Numbered from the stretch's first letter, positions 8,242-16,449 are shown. The stretch is 43,364 nucleotides of DNA from an uncultured Collinsella sp. (GCA_900542825.1 UQOY01000014.1:1-43364); one strand, 5' to 3'. Translations and numbers: made by a program. The notes: generated from the letters alone by a model not told the origin.

Positions 8242-9945
8242 CTACGAGCGCAGTGTAATTTTATCTCGCAGCGATTTGAGATCCTCGGTTACGGTGCGGT
8301 CTTCCTGAATCATCTTCTGAACCTTTTTATAGCTCGTGCTGACGGTTGAGTGGTTGCGGTTGCCAAACTCCGCGCCCACCGCCGTGGTCGTCATCTCGCA
8401 CATCTCGATGGCCAGATAGATGGCGATATGACGGGCTTTGGCTATGTTGGCATTGCGGCGCGGGCCGATGAGCTCCTCGTGCGTCACGCCGTACTGCTCC
8501 TCAATGACAGACTGGACCGTCTGCACGTTGATCTTCTTGGCCGACGTATCGAAGTACTGGCTTGCGATGGCGTCGATGTCGTCGAAGCTGAGCTCGCTGC
8601 CCTCGCGTTCGCGGTCTCCCGCCTCGCCCGCGCAGCGTTCGCAAAAGCTTTCGAGTTCGCGAATGTTGGTTCCCGATACCTCTGCCATGTGCTTAAAGTG
8701 CTCGTCGGTCAGGTGTCCGCCGTCGCCACCGTAGGCCGCCAACAGCGAGTCGTCACCCGCCTCGGGTGCGGCGGCTATCGTGTTCTCGTAGTAGCGCTGC
8801 AAGATCTTGTATTTCATCTCGTAGCTGGGCTCTGCCACCAAACAGAGCATACCGGCGTTAAAGCGGCTGGTCAGGCGCTCGTCCATGCTCAGATCTTTGG
8901 GAGCGCGGTCGGCTGCGATGACGACTTTTTTGTTATTGCGGATAAACTCGTCCATGAGCTGGAAAAAGTAGTCCACGCTCGCACGCTTGCCGATGATGTT
9001 TTGGATGTCGTCGATGATGAGCACGTCCACGCCGTGGTATGCCTGCATGATGGGGGCGTTGCTCTTCTTTTGGCGGTCGAACTCGGTCATCAGGTCATCG
9101 AGGTACGCCTGCGAGTTGGCATACTTCACCTTGATTTCGGGCGACTTTTCGGCGAGCTCGTTTTTGATGGCGAGCAGCAGATGGGTCTTGCCCAGCCCCG
9201 ATTTGCCATAGATGAACAGGGATGTGCAGGTGCCGCGTTCGTCCGCGAGCGCGGCAAACTTGAGGGCTGAGCGATAAGCATGGCTGTTTTCGGGGCCGTA
9301 GACAAAGTTTTCGAAGGTGAATTTTGAGTTGGCCGCGAGCGGCGCGCCATCGGTGTTCTGCTCGACCGGTGCCGCAGCTGCGGGGACGCTCACGGGCGAT
9401 GTGGAGGCTGGTTTTGCACTCTTTGCAGGTGCCTCGCCTTTCATCTGGTTCATCATGCGGCGGAAATCGTCGGCCGAAAGCGTGTTTTTGATTGCGATGC
9501 CCGAATCCTCGCCCGGTGTTGCGTCGTGCGCGATAGGCATGTGTGTGGCAGCGGGCATGGGCGCTGCCGACGTCGAGCCGGCGGACATGGTTTCACGGGA
9601 AACATCGCCGATTTGATGCTCGGGAGTCGGCACTGTGGCGGTAGCGGCCGCCGGGGGAACGACGGGTGCCGCAGACGCGGCGTTATCTGCCGCGGCGCCC
9701 TGCGGTGCCACGATGTTGAGCGCAATCGGTGCAAAGGCGATCTCTTCCAGGTACGCCTCGATGGTCGGCTGATGCTTTTTGAGCTGAGCGATAGCAAATC
9801 GCGAGGGGGCCTCAATCGTCAGAGTGTCCTCGGTCAGGCTCACGGCACGCGATTGCCCCAGCATGTTGATGAGGCGCGCATCTTGGCCGTCGCGCTGACA
9901 AAAGGCGATGGCATCCCCCAGGATGATGCTTGCTTCCTCGTCCAC
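8242..9945 (-). CDS. dnaA: Chromosomal replication initiator protein DnaA
   Basis: AAA+ initiator that binds DnaA boxes and opens oriC. It has 567 residues. Domain I covers about 1-80. A long Ala/Pro-rich linker runs from about 85 to 215, longer than in Firmicutes. The AAA+ core has Walker A (YGKSGLGKT) and Walker B (VLIIDDIQN). Domain IV at the C-terminus carries the DNA-binding signature FGNRNHSTV. The GTG start at 9945 follows GGGAG. The gene starts only 15 bp after the stop of the ATPase/winged-helix gene, so the two are probably co-transcribed. A 14/16 match to the parS site lies inside the linker-coding sequence at 9589-9604. Confidence 0.98.
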   Translation of the reverse strand: MDEEASIILGDAIAFCQRDGQDARLINMLGQSRAVSLTEDTLTIEAPSRFAIAQLKKHQPTIEAYLEEIAFAPIALNIVAPQGAAADNAASAAPVVPPAAATATVPTPEHQIGDVSRETMSAGSTSAAPMPAATHMPIAHDATPGEDSGIAIKNTLSADDFRRMMNQMKGEAPAKSAKPASTSPVSVPAAAAPVEQNTDGAPLAANSKFTFENFVYGPENSHAYRSALKFAALADERGTCTSLFIYGKSGLGKTHLLLAIKNELAEKSPEIKVKYANSQAYLDDLMTEFDRQKKSNAPIMQAYHGVDVLIIDDIQNIIGKRASVDYFFQLMDEFIRNNKKVVIAADRAPKDLSMDERLTSRFNAGMLCLVAEPSYEMKYKILQRYYENTIAAAPEAGDDSLLAAYGGDGGHLTDEHFKHMAEVSGTNIRELESFCERCAGEAGDREREGSELSFDDIDAIASQYFDTSAKKINVQTVQSVIEEQYGVTHEELIGPRRNANIAKARHIAIYLAIEMCEMTTTAVGAEFGNRNHSTVSTSYKKVQKMIQEDRTVTEDLKSLRDKITLRS

Positions 9946-9960
9946 TGTCTCTCCCGTTCC

Positions 9961-11310
9961 TTAAGCTTGGGCCCGCACGCGAGCACTTCCGATTTCGGTC
10001 AGATGGTATTTCTGCCCATGTTTGATTACCAAGCCCACCTGCGCCAAATCGTTGAGCGTGCGCGACCAGGTGGGTGCGGAGTTTCCGAACGCTCGCGCCA
10101 AGTCCGTTGCGCCGCACTCTTGATGTTGGGCCAGATACCCTAATGCAGCGTTGCCGCGTTCGCTTACAAACACGTCCGACTGCGGTTGTGCGTATTGATT
10201 CGCCGCATTAGGATACACCATTTGAGCTGCTGGTTGTTGAGAACTCTGCATGGTCGGCATCTGCTGTTGAAAACTTTGTGGCCACTGTTGGTAAGGCTGT
10301 GGCAGCATCTGCTGAGTCCAGGGGTTGAGGTTTCCCTGCGGCATCTGCTGATACGGCTGCTGGTACGGCTGAGGATACTGCTGCGGATACGGCTGGGCAT
10401 ATCCCTGCTGCGGCGTATATTGGGGAGGATACCCTTGCGGGTACGGTTGGTAGCCCATTTGCGCGGCGTTTGGCATGGCCGCCGTCTGCTGCACGGCGCC
10501 TGTGTCCAGATCTGCCGAGCCTATGCCCTCCGGCATGTTTTGTACTGCGTTGCCCAGCGGTGTCTGGGGGTCTTGCATGGGAAAGTTTCCAGGCTGCTGC
10601 ATGTGCGCCACGGGCTGCTGCATCTGCTGCGCCACGGGCTGCTGAGCAAACGTGCTTGATAGGGGATACGCCGGCTGCTCCGTCTCGGGGCGCACGGCGG
10701 CTCCTCGCCCTCCGGCGCGCTCGATTTCCTGCACGCGCTTGGGGTTCAGGCTTACCGTGACCACGGTGCCGTTGCCCATGTTGTCCTCGATGGATACGGC
10801 GCCGCCGGCGTTTTCCAGGTACTCCTGCACCATGGGAAACCCGGCTCCGGTTCCGCGGATGTATCGCTTCATGTTGCTGTTTGCGCTGGTAACGCCAAAG
10901 TCGAACGCACGCTCCTTGTCGTCGATCCCCGGTCCCTGGTCTGCGAATCGGATGGTGTCGCCGCCGTCTAGGATCGAGATGATGGGCTCTGCAAAGTGGG
11001 CGTGGATAAAGTTTTCGACAATCTCGCGGATAACCATGAGCGAGATGTGCCCGCCCTGTTCTTTCATGCACTGGTAGACGGTGTTGGTTGTCTCTTCTAG
11101 ATAGGTGCGCACGTCCTTAGGTTCGATGACGATGACGCGCGGCGTCGACAGCATGTCGTCATAGACCGCGATGCGTGCGGCATACATGGCAGTCTGCGTT
11201 TTCGCAGCGGCCTGCTCTTCCTCGCCACGCTTTTCGCGCACGCCAGTGATGTGCTCGTTGTCGGGTGCCGGGTCTCCGGAATCGACCATGGTGTAAAAGT
11301 CGTCAGACAT
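9961..11310 (-). CDS. GHKL ATPase with Gln/Pro-rich linker and C-terminal winged helix, upstream of dnaA
   Basis: A 449-residue protein of unknown function. Residues 85-190 form a GHKL ATPase domain like that of anti-sigma kinases: N box E96xxxN100, G1 box D124QGPG, and G2 box G153TGAG followed by MVQEYLENAGG. No histidine-phosphotransfer domain or membrane segment is seen. Residues about 200-380 are low complexity, rich in Gln, Pro, Tyr and Met. The last 67 residues (about 383-449) look like a winged helix: ALGYLAQHQECGATDLARAF, then a recognition-helix-like stretch and a wing ending LTEIG. It lies 15 bp upstream of dnaA and reads out of the probable oriC, so it should be the first gene of the dnaA transcript. 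A role in controlling initiation is inferred only from position and domains. The Shine-Dalgarno sequence is weak. Confidence 0.8.
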   Translation of the reverse strand: MSDDFYTMVDSGDPAPDNEHITGVREKRGEEEQAAAKTQTAMYAARIAVYDDMLSTPRVIVIEPKDVRTYLEETTNTVYQCMKEQGGHISLMVIREIVENFIHAHFAEPIISILDGGDTIRFADQGPGIDDKERAFDFGVTSANSNMKRYIRGTGAGFPMVQEYLENAGGAVSIEDNMGNGTVVTVSLNPKRVQEIERAGGRGAAVRPETEQPAYPLSSTFAQQPVAQQMQQPVAHMQQPGNFPMQDPQTPLGNAVQNMPEGIGSADLDTGAVQQTAAMPNAAQMGYQPYPQGYPPQYTPQQGYAQPYPQQYPQPYQQPYQQMPQGNLNPWTQQMLPQPYQQWPQSFQQQMPTMQSSQQPAAQMVYPNAANQYAQPQSDVFVSERGNAALGYLAQHQECGATDLARAFGNSAPTWSRTLNDLAQVGLVIKHGQKYHLTEIGSARVRAQA

Positions 11311-11655
11311 GCCGCTCGCAATCTTTCAAAAGGTTTCGAACAAATAGTAGCTCACCGTGCAATGTTTCTCATCTTTCGACAACTTTTCAAAACCTGTTGA
11401 AAACTTTGGAAAACGGGAGAAAAGTTCTCAACATTGCCAACATGACCTGTTGAAAACTCGATGAAATATCATGAAAAGTTGCCATGTGTCGCAAGTTTCG
11501 GTTGAGCTTATGGCGGAACCGTGTGAACTACGCAACCTTTTACCTTTGATTTCTTGACATTTGAACATTGATTTCCCTACAATCTTCAAGCTCACGTGTC
11601 TATATCTGCGTCCGCGCTCCCGCGGACACTCGAAATGCAGCAGGAGGAACTTAAG
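11311..11655. other. Probable oriC region between the dnaA operon and rpmH
   Basis: A 345-bp gene-free, AT-rich gap between divergent transcription units. The 14-mer ACCTGTTGAAAACT occurs twice, at 11393-11406 and 11446-11459, and once inverted at 8216-8229. Its core TGTTGAAAA (complement TTTTCAACA) resembles a DnaA box with one or two changes. Related 9-mers are TTTTCAAAA (11384-11392) and TTCTCAACA (11425-11433). The right end holds the rpmH promoter. Its position beside dnaA, at the divergence point of two replication-oriented gene sets, supports an origin. No canonical TTATCCACA box was found. Confidence 0.65.
11554..11583 (+). promoter_or_regulatory. rpmH promoter
   Basis: A perfect -35 box TTGACA (11554-11559) and a near-perfect -10 box TACAAT (11578-11583) are separated by 18 bp. 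The start of transcription would be near 11590, leaving a leader of about 65 nt before rpmH. It is the strongest sigma-70-type promoter seen in the window. Confidence 0.85.
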
Positions 11656-11790
11656 ATGAAGCGTACGTATCAGCCTAATAAGCGTAAGCGTGCCAAGACC
11701 CATGGCTTCCGTGCCCGTATGGCCACCAAGGGTGGTCGTGCCGTGCTCGCCCGTCGCCGCGCCAAGGGCCGCAAGCGTCTCACTGTCTAG
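11656..11790 (+). CDS. rpmH: 50S ribosomal protein L34
   Basis: A 44-residue basic ribosomal protein with the typical MKRTYQPNKRKRAKTHGFR start and RRRAKGRKRLTV end. The start at 11656 was chosen over an upstream in-frame one because it follows AGGAGGAAC and gives the exact family length. It heads the plus-strand run rpmH-rnpA-yidD-yidC-khpB found beside many bacterial origins. Confidence 0.98.
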   Translation: MKRTYQPNKRKRAKTHGFRARMATKGGRAVLARRRAKGRKRLTV

Positions 11791-11810
11791 CAGCGATACA
11801 CACATCTCGC

Positions 11811-12149
11811 ATGAAGACTATTAAGTCTCGGCAAGATTTCGAGCATGTGTTCAGTCAGGGGCGTCGTTTCAATCACCCTCTTATTCGAATGACCATATGT
11901 GAATCGGTTGGCGAAGGCGACTCCGGAAGGGTCGCCTTCGTTGGTGCTAAACGACTCGGTTGTGCTGTCGTGCGCAACCGATCTAAGCGTGTGATGCGCG
12001 AGGCCGCCCGCAGCTGTGGATTTCCCGTTGCGGGTTATGACATCATCTTGTTCGCGACTCCCAAGACGAGGGTTTCCTCGCCGCAGGAGATGGACAAGGC
12101 ATTGCGTTCGCTTATGAAACGCGCCGGCGTTGCCGGGGAGGAGCGATGA
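11811..12149 (+). CDS. rnpA: Ribonuclease P protein component
   Basis: Protein subunit of RNase P, which matures tRNA 5' ends. It has 112 residues. The family signature, a basic helix around RNRSKRVMREAAR, lies near residues 61-73. It begins 20 bp after rpmH and overlaps yidD by 4 bp (ATGA). No good Shine-Dalgarno sequence precedes the ATG, so translation may depend on coupling or on the CATCTCGC stretch. Confidence 0.96.
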   Translation: MKTIKSRQDFEHVFSQGRRFNHPLIRMTICESVGEGDSGRVAFVGAKRLGCAVVRNRSKRVMREAARSCGFPVAGYDIILFATPKTRVSSPQEMDKALRSLMKRAGVAGEER

Positions 12150-12370
12150 GCAATCACGTTTTGCGACGTGTTGCCATCGCTCCTATTCGCATATATCAAC
12201 AGGTTATTTCGCCCTTATTGCCTGACGCCTGCATTTATTATCCAACGTGCTCTCAATACGCCATCCTGGCGATTGAGAAGTACGGTGTTTTGAGAGGCTG
12301 CTGGCTTGCCGTGAGGCGCATCGCTCGCTGCAATCCCCTGCACGTCGGCGGTTATGACCCTGTGCCTTAG
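12146..12370 (+). CDS. yidD: Membrane protein insertion efficiency factor YidD
   Basis: A 74-residue protein of the YidD family, which assists YidC-dependent insertion of membrane proteins. The family motif CIYYPTCSQYA and the C-terminal CNPLHVGGYDPVP are both present. The start overlaps the rnpA stop (ATGA), so it is translationally coupled, and yidC follows 29 bp downstream. Confidence 0.96.
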   Translation: MSNHVLRRVAIAPIRIYQQVISPLLPDACIYYPTCSQYAILAIEKYGVLRGCWLAVRRIARCNPLHVGGYDPVP

Positions 12371-12399
12371 CGGGCACTCGCTATCGGAGGAAAACTTAC

Positions 12400-13170
12400 A
12401 TGTGGGATTGGATCGTTAACATCCTTTTCGAGCTGCTCAAGCTCATCCAGACCTTTGCGGTCGACTGGGGCCTGTCCATCATTATCCTGGTGGTCATCAT
12501 CCGTCTGCTGCTGACGCCGCTCATGCTCAAGTCGACCAAGTCGACGGCTCGCATGCAGGTGCTGCAGCCTAAGATGCTCGAGATCCAGGAGCGCTATGCC
12601 GACGATCCCCAGCGTCAGGCTGAGGAGATGCAGAAGTTCTACAGTGAGAACAAGTTCAACCCCATGGCTGGTTGTCTGCCGCTGTTGATCCAGATGCCTG
12701 TCCTGTTCGCTCTGTTTACGCTGCTGCGTAACCTGCCGCAGTACTTTAGCGACGGCACGTTCTCGTTCTTCAACATCCTGCCTGACCTTACCACCACGCC
12801 GAGCGCTTCTTTTGCCGATGGCTTTATGGTTGCGCTGCCTGCACTGGTTTGCCTGATTCTGTTCGCTGTCTTGACCCTGATTCCGCAGCTGTATATGTCG
12901 CGCAATCAGACTGGTCAGCAGGCCCAGAGCATGCGTATGATGGCCGTCGTCATGACCGTCATGATGCTTTGGATGGGCTGGAGCCTGCCCGTCGGCGTTC
13001 TGCTGTACTACGATGTGTCTTCTGCCTGGCAGGTTATCCAGCAGATCTTCGTGACGCAGAAGGTTATCGACAAGGCTAAGGCCGATGAGGAAGAGCGTCT
13101 TAAGAATGCTCCGCTGCAGGTCGAGGTTACTCGTCGCGAGAAGAAGCCGCGCCCGCACAAGAAGAAGTAG
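12400..13170 (+). CDS. yidC: Membrane protein insertase YidC/Oxa1 family
   Basis: A 256-residue membrane insertase. It lacks the large periplasmic domain of Gram-negative YidC. An N-terminal membrane segment (about 14-35) is followed by the charged cytoplasmic hairpin (MLKSTKSTARMQVLQPKM), the conserved block NPMAGCLPLLIQMPVLFAL, and further membrane segments ending in WSLPVGVLLYYDVSSAWQV. The C-terminal tail is basic and ends RPHKKK, suited to ribosome contact. The ATG follows GGAGG. It lies in the rpmH-rnpA-yidD-yidC-khpB operon. Confidence 0.97.
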   Translation: MWDWIVNILFELLKLIQTFAVDWGLSIIILVVIIRLLLTPLMLKSTKSTARMQVLQPKMLEIQERYADDPQRQAEEMQKFYSENKFNPMAGCLPLLIQMPVLFALFTLLRNLPQYFSDGTFSFFNILPDLTTTPSASFADGFMVALPALVCLILFAVLTLIPQLYMSRNQTGQQAQSMRMMAVVMTVMMLWMGWSLPVGVLLYYDVSSAWQVIQQIFVTQKVIDKAKADEEERLKNAPLQVEVTRREKKPRPHKKK

Positions 13171-13214
13171 TGGGATAGTATTCTTATTTAGGTACCTAAC
13201 TTTTGGAGTTCGTT

Positions 13215-13784
13215 ATGTCTGAAGAGATCGTCGAGGATATGCTTGAGGAGGTTGCCCCGCAGGTCGCGGGCGATTATCCCGAGATTGCACAGCGTTACAA
13301 GGCTGGTGAAGAGCTGACCGATGAGGAGCTCGACACCATTGCCGATGTTGCTATTTCCATTCTGCGTTCCATCCTTTCGCACTTCGATGCGGCGAACTCT
13401 CCCATCGATGAGTATGAGGGTGACGAGGGTGAGCTGATTTTGGATGTAACTGCTCCGGATCTTGCTGTTCTCATTGGCCGTCATGGTCGTACCCTTGATG
13501 CCCTTCAGGTTATGTTCTCTTTGCTGGTGAGCCGCAAGCTTGGCTTTAGGTATCCGGTCGTCGTTGACGTCGAGGGTTATAAGAGCCGCCGTCAGGACAA
13601 GGTTGCCTCTATGGCTCAGTCTGCCGCCGAGCGTGCCATCCGTACTCATAAGAGTGTTTCGCTTCCGCCCATGAATGCCTATGAGCGTCGACTGGTTCAT
13701 ATTGCACTTCGTGGTAACGATGCCGTTGACACACATTCTGAGGGCTCTGATCCCGATCGCCATGTTGTGATTGTTGCTCGATAA
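13215..13784 (+). CDS. khpB: KH/R3H RNA-binding protein (Jag/KhpB)
   Basis: A 189-residue RNA-binding protein. The KH domain carries the IGRHGRTLDALQ loop near residues 88-99. The R3H region with YERRLVHIAL is near the C-terminus. The N-terminus is acidic rather than a classical Jag-N domain. ATG 13215 was chosen over TTG 13203 because GGAG (13205-13208) sits 6 bp before it. It is the last gene of the rpmH operon and is followed by a strong terminator. Confidence 0.93.
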   Translation: MSEEIVEDMLEEVAPQVAGDYPEIAQRYKAGEELTDEELDTIADVAISILRSILSHFDAANSPIDEYEGDEGELILDVTAPDLAVLIGRHGRTLDALQVMFSLLVSRKLGFRYPVVVDVEGYKSRRQDKVASMAQSAAERAIRTHKSVSLPPMNAYERRLVHIALRGNDAVDTHSEGSDPDRHVVIVAR

Positions 13785-13802
13785 TCTTCTCGAGTCTATG
13801 CT

Positions 13803-13835
13803 AAGGGGACGTGGTTTCCACGTCCCCTTTTTTTG
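13803..13835 (+). terminator. Terminator after khpB
   Basis: A 12-bp perfect stem (AAGGGGACGTGG / CCACGTCCCCTT) with a TTT loop is followed by a T-run. It ends the rpmH-to-khpB operon and lies before the rsmG start. Confidence 0.93.
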
Positions 13836-13880
13836 TCAAAAGTTCTCGATACACTGATTTTTGTCAGAAAGGAGCTTCTG

Positions 13881-14618
13881 TTGTTTGTACTTACTGATCA
13901 GCAGGCTGACGAGATGCTGAGTCGTCTAACTTCCTATTGCAAAGAGTATTCCTTGAGCGTAACTGATACCGAGCTAAGGAAATGTATTCAGCATTTGGAT
14001 TTGGTTCTTGAAACAAATAAGAAAACCAATCTCACCCGTATTCTTAACGTAGAAGATGCTGCGGTACTTCATATCCTCGACTCACTTGTTTTGCTCCCTT
14101 ATATCAATAAGGCTCCTGAGGGTGCTTTGCTCGATATGGGTACGGGTGCGGGCTTCCCTGGTATTCCATTAACGATAACTACGCATCGTAAAGCTACTTA
14201 TATTGACTCTGTTGGCAAGAAGGTTGATGCTGTCAATTCCTTTGTTCATGCTCTTGGATTGAAATATGGTCATGCAGTTCATGATCGCCTTGAAGAATAT
14301 GCTCGAAGCCATAAGAAGCAGTTCTCTGTCGTAACCGCCCGCGCACTGGCCCCTCTACCGATCCTTGTTGAGTATGCGGCCCCGTATCTCAAAGATGGAG
14401 GGTTATTTGTTATCACGAAGGGCAATCCATCGGATGAGGAGCTTGCTTCCGGTATGTCAGCAGCTAAGATCTGCGGCTTCACTTTGCTTCTGAATGACAC
14501 AATCGATTTGCCTGAGGGCTTGGGCCACAGGGAGTTCATTGTTCTTAAAAAGAGTCATCCAGCATCCGTTTCATTGCCTCGTGCAAATGGCATGGCAAAG
14601 AAGAATCCGCTTGCCTAG
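13881..14618 (+). CDS. rsmG: 16S rRNA (guanine-N7) methyltransferase RsmG
   Basis: A SAM-dependent methyltransferase that modifies G527 (E. coli numbering) of 16S rRNA. The SAM-binding motif LLDMGTGAGFPGIPL is near residue 90. TTG 13881 was chosen because GGAG (13871-13874) precedes it by 6 bp and because an earlier in-frame start would begin inside the terminator stem. That gives 245 residues. The codon use is noticeably more AT-rich than in gyrA, gyrB or yidC, and this continues through parA and parB. Three parS sites follow its stop codon directly. Confidence 0.94.
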   Translation: MFVLTDQQADEMLSRLTSYCKEYSLSVTDTELRKCIQHLDLVLETNKKTNLTRILNVEDAAVLHILDSLVLLPYINKAPEGALLDMGTGAGFPGIPLTITTHRKATYIDSVGKKVDAVNSFVHALGLKYGHAVHDRLEEYARSHKKQFSVVTARALAPLPILVEYAAPYLKDGGLFVITKGNPSDEELASGMSAAKICGFTLLLNDTIDLPEGLGHREFIVLKKSHPASVSLPRANGMAKKNPLA

Positions 14619-14619
14619 A

Positions 14620-14635
14620 TGTTTCACGTGAAACA
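14620..14635. promoter_or_regulatory. parS site 1
   Basis: TGTTTCACGTGAAACA, a perfect match to the parS consensus bound by ParB. It starts one base after the rsmG stop codon. The palindrome extends to 18 bp. Confidence 0.97.
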
Positions 14636-14650
14636 TAATGGATAGTGTTG

Positions 14651-14680
14651 ATTGTTATGTTTCACGTGAAACATAACAAT
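14651..14680. promoter_or_regulatory. parS site 2 within a 30-bp perfect palindrome
   Basis: The 16-bp parS core (14658-14673) is flanked by ATTGTTA on the left and its complement on the right, making a perfect 30-bp palindrome at 14651-14680. It is the centre of the three sites and may be the preferred ParB nucleation site. Confidence 0.96.
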
Positions 14681-14696
14681 CGATGCCGAATCGGAT

Positions 14697-14712
14697 TGTT
14701 TCACGTGAAACA
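14697..14712. promoter_or_regulatory. parS site 3
   Basis: A third perfect TGTTTCACGTGAAACA, 38 bp before the parA start. The spacing between the starts of the three sites is 38 and 39 bp, so they are nearly regularly phased. ParB bound here could also repress parAB. Confidence 0.97.
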
Positions 14713-14750
14713 TCCTCCATTCAACTGCTTTAAATACACCAGGAGGGACC

Positions 14751-15551
14751 GTGGGATTTCGCGACGTTAAGCGTTCTAAGAGTGCAAAAGACACGCGTAT
14801 CATTGCTATCATCAACCAAAAAGGTGGCGTAGGTAAGTCCACCACGGCTGTAAATCTTGCAGCAGCGTTGGGTGAACTGGGTCGAAAGACGTTAATTGTC
14901 GATTTTGACCCGCAGGGTAATAGTACGAGTGGTTTTGGTATCGAAAAAGAAGAACTCGATCACTGCATCTACGATGCATTGCTGAACGATGTTCCGGCGG
15001 AATCACTTGTTCTTAATACAAATTGCAGTAAAGTATTTGTAATTCCGGCTACTATCCAGCTCGCAGGCGCGGAAATCGAACTTGTCAGTGCGATTGCCCG
15101 TGAAACTCGCTTAAAGGATCTGCTTGAGCCTATTCAGGATGAGTTTGATTTTATATTCATTGATTGCCCGCCATCGCTTGGTTTGCTGACTATCAATGCG
15201 TTAACGGCTGCAGACAGTGTTTTGATTCCGATTCAGTGTGAGTATTACGCACTTGAAGGTGTTACAAAGCTGCTTGAATCGATGAAGATGGTTAAAACAC
15301 GCCTAAATAAGAGCCTTGATACTTATGGTGTGCTTATGACTATGTACGATTCGCGCACATCACTTTCGAACCAGGTTGTGGAAGAGGTTCAATCGTATTT
15401 TGGTGACAAGGCATTCAAGACCTTGATTCCACGTACAGTTAAAATTTCAGAAGCACCGTCGTTCGGTGAGCCTGTAATTACCTATGCGCCACAGAATAAG
15501 GGCGCAAAGGCGTATATGAACCTTGCTAAAGAGGTGATTAAGCGTGCCTAG
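14751..15551 (+). CDS. parA: Chromosome-partitioning ATPase ParA (Soj)
   Basis: A 266-residue deviant-Walker ATPase that works with ParB and parS to segregate origins. The Walker A motif KGGVGKST (near residues 24-31) has the signature lysine, and DFDPQGNSTSG follows. The Walker B region is FIFIDCPPSLG. The GTG start at 14751 follows AGGAGGG. It overlaps parB by 8 bp. Confidence 0.97.
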   Translation: MGFRDVKRSKSAKDTRIIAIINQKGGVGKSTTAVNLAAALGELGRKTLIVDFDPQGNSTSGFGIEKEELDHCIYDALLNDVPAESLVLNTNCSKVFVIPATIQLAGAEIELVSAIARETRLKDLLEPIQDEFDFIFIDCPPSLGLLTINALTAADSVLIPIQCEYYALEGVTKLLESMKMVKTRLNKSLDTYGVLMTMYDSRTSLSNQVVEEVQSYFGDKAFKTLIPRTVKISEAPSFGEPVITYAPQNKGAKAYMNLAKEVIKRA

Positions 15552-16449
15552 CACTAAGAAGCGCGGTGGCTTGGGTCGTGGACTCAATGCACTGGTATCG
15601 GAAGCTGAATATGAGACTGGTGGATCTGCAGCCTCAACATCAAATGCCGCTTCAGAAACTAAACTTCCAATCGAAGATATCGTTCCAAACCCAAATCAGC
15701 CACGAATTCATTTCAATGAGACTGAACTTCGCGAGTTGAGTGAGTCGATCCAAGAGCACGGCGTTCTGCAGCCGCTTCTTGTGCGTAAGCACGGTAACGG
15801 CTATGAGATTATTGCGGGTGAACGTCGCTATCAGGCTTCAAAGCTTGCTGGCCTTGAAGAGCTTCCCGTCATCATTAAGGACGTTGATGATGAGGAAATG
15901 CTTGCACTCGCGCTGATTGAAAACCTTCAGCGCTCTGACCTTAATCCAGTCGAAGAGGCTAAGGGATATCGACAGCTTATCGATTCAAGCGGTATGACTC
16001 AAGAAGCTTTGTCAAAGGCCGTCAGCAAGTCTCGCTCTGCAATCACCAATTCGTTGCGTCTGCTTGATCTTCCAGAGGTGGTTCAGCAGATGATCTTTGA
16101 AGGCAAGCTGACTGCTGGTCATGCTCGTGCAATTCTTGCGGTTCCGTATGAAGATGCGCGCATTAAGCTTGCTGAGAAGGTTGTTGCAGAAGGATTGTCT
16201 GTCCGCGCGACAGAAAATCTTGCTCCATTGTTTTCTGCCGGAGAGACACCTAAAACACCTCGCCCCGCAACGCCTCAGTCTTTTAAGAAGGCGGCACGCG
16301 TTCTGCGTCAGGTGTTCAACACGAACGTTCGCGTCAAGAGCTCGCGCGGCAAGAATAAAATCGAGATCGAGTTTAAAGATGAGGAAGAGCTCTCTCGAAT
16401 TCTTGGCGAAATGATTCAATTTGATCAAGGAGGTCAGGATGAAGAATAA
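15544..16449 (+). CDS. parB: Chromosome-partitioning protein ParB (Spo0J)
   Basis: A 301-residue parS-binding CTPase. The N-terminus GLGRGLNALV is typical. The ParB/Srx CTP-binding domain has NPNQPR, GERRYQA and ENLQRSDLNPVEEA. A helix-turn-helix follows (TQEALSKAVSKSRSAITNSLRLL). The C-terminal dimerisation part includes KIEIEFKDEEEL. The GTG start overlaps parA by 8 bp, and its end overlaps the next small gene by 11 bp, so the three are one operon. Confidence 0.97.
   Translation: MPSTKKRGGLGRGLNALVSEAEYETGGSAASTSNAASETKLPIEDIVPNPNQPRIHFNETELRELSESIQEHGVLQPLLVRKHGNGYEIIAGERRYQASKLAGLEELPVIIKDVDDEEMLALALIENLQRSDLNPVEEAKGYRQLIDSSGMTQEALSKAVSKSRSAITNSLRLLDLPEVVQQMIFEGKLTAGHARAILAVPYEDARIKLAEKVVAEGLSVRATENLAPLFSAGETPKTPRPATPQSFKKAARVLRQVFNTNVRVKSSRGKNKIEIEFKDEEELSRILGEMIQFDQGGQDEE

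Noticed and set aside
13833..13880. Upstream in-frame TTG start for rsmG
   Set aside because: It would begin within the T-run of the khpB terminator and has no Shine-Dalgarno sequence. TTG 13881 has GGAG at ideal distance.
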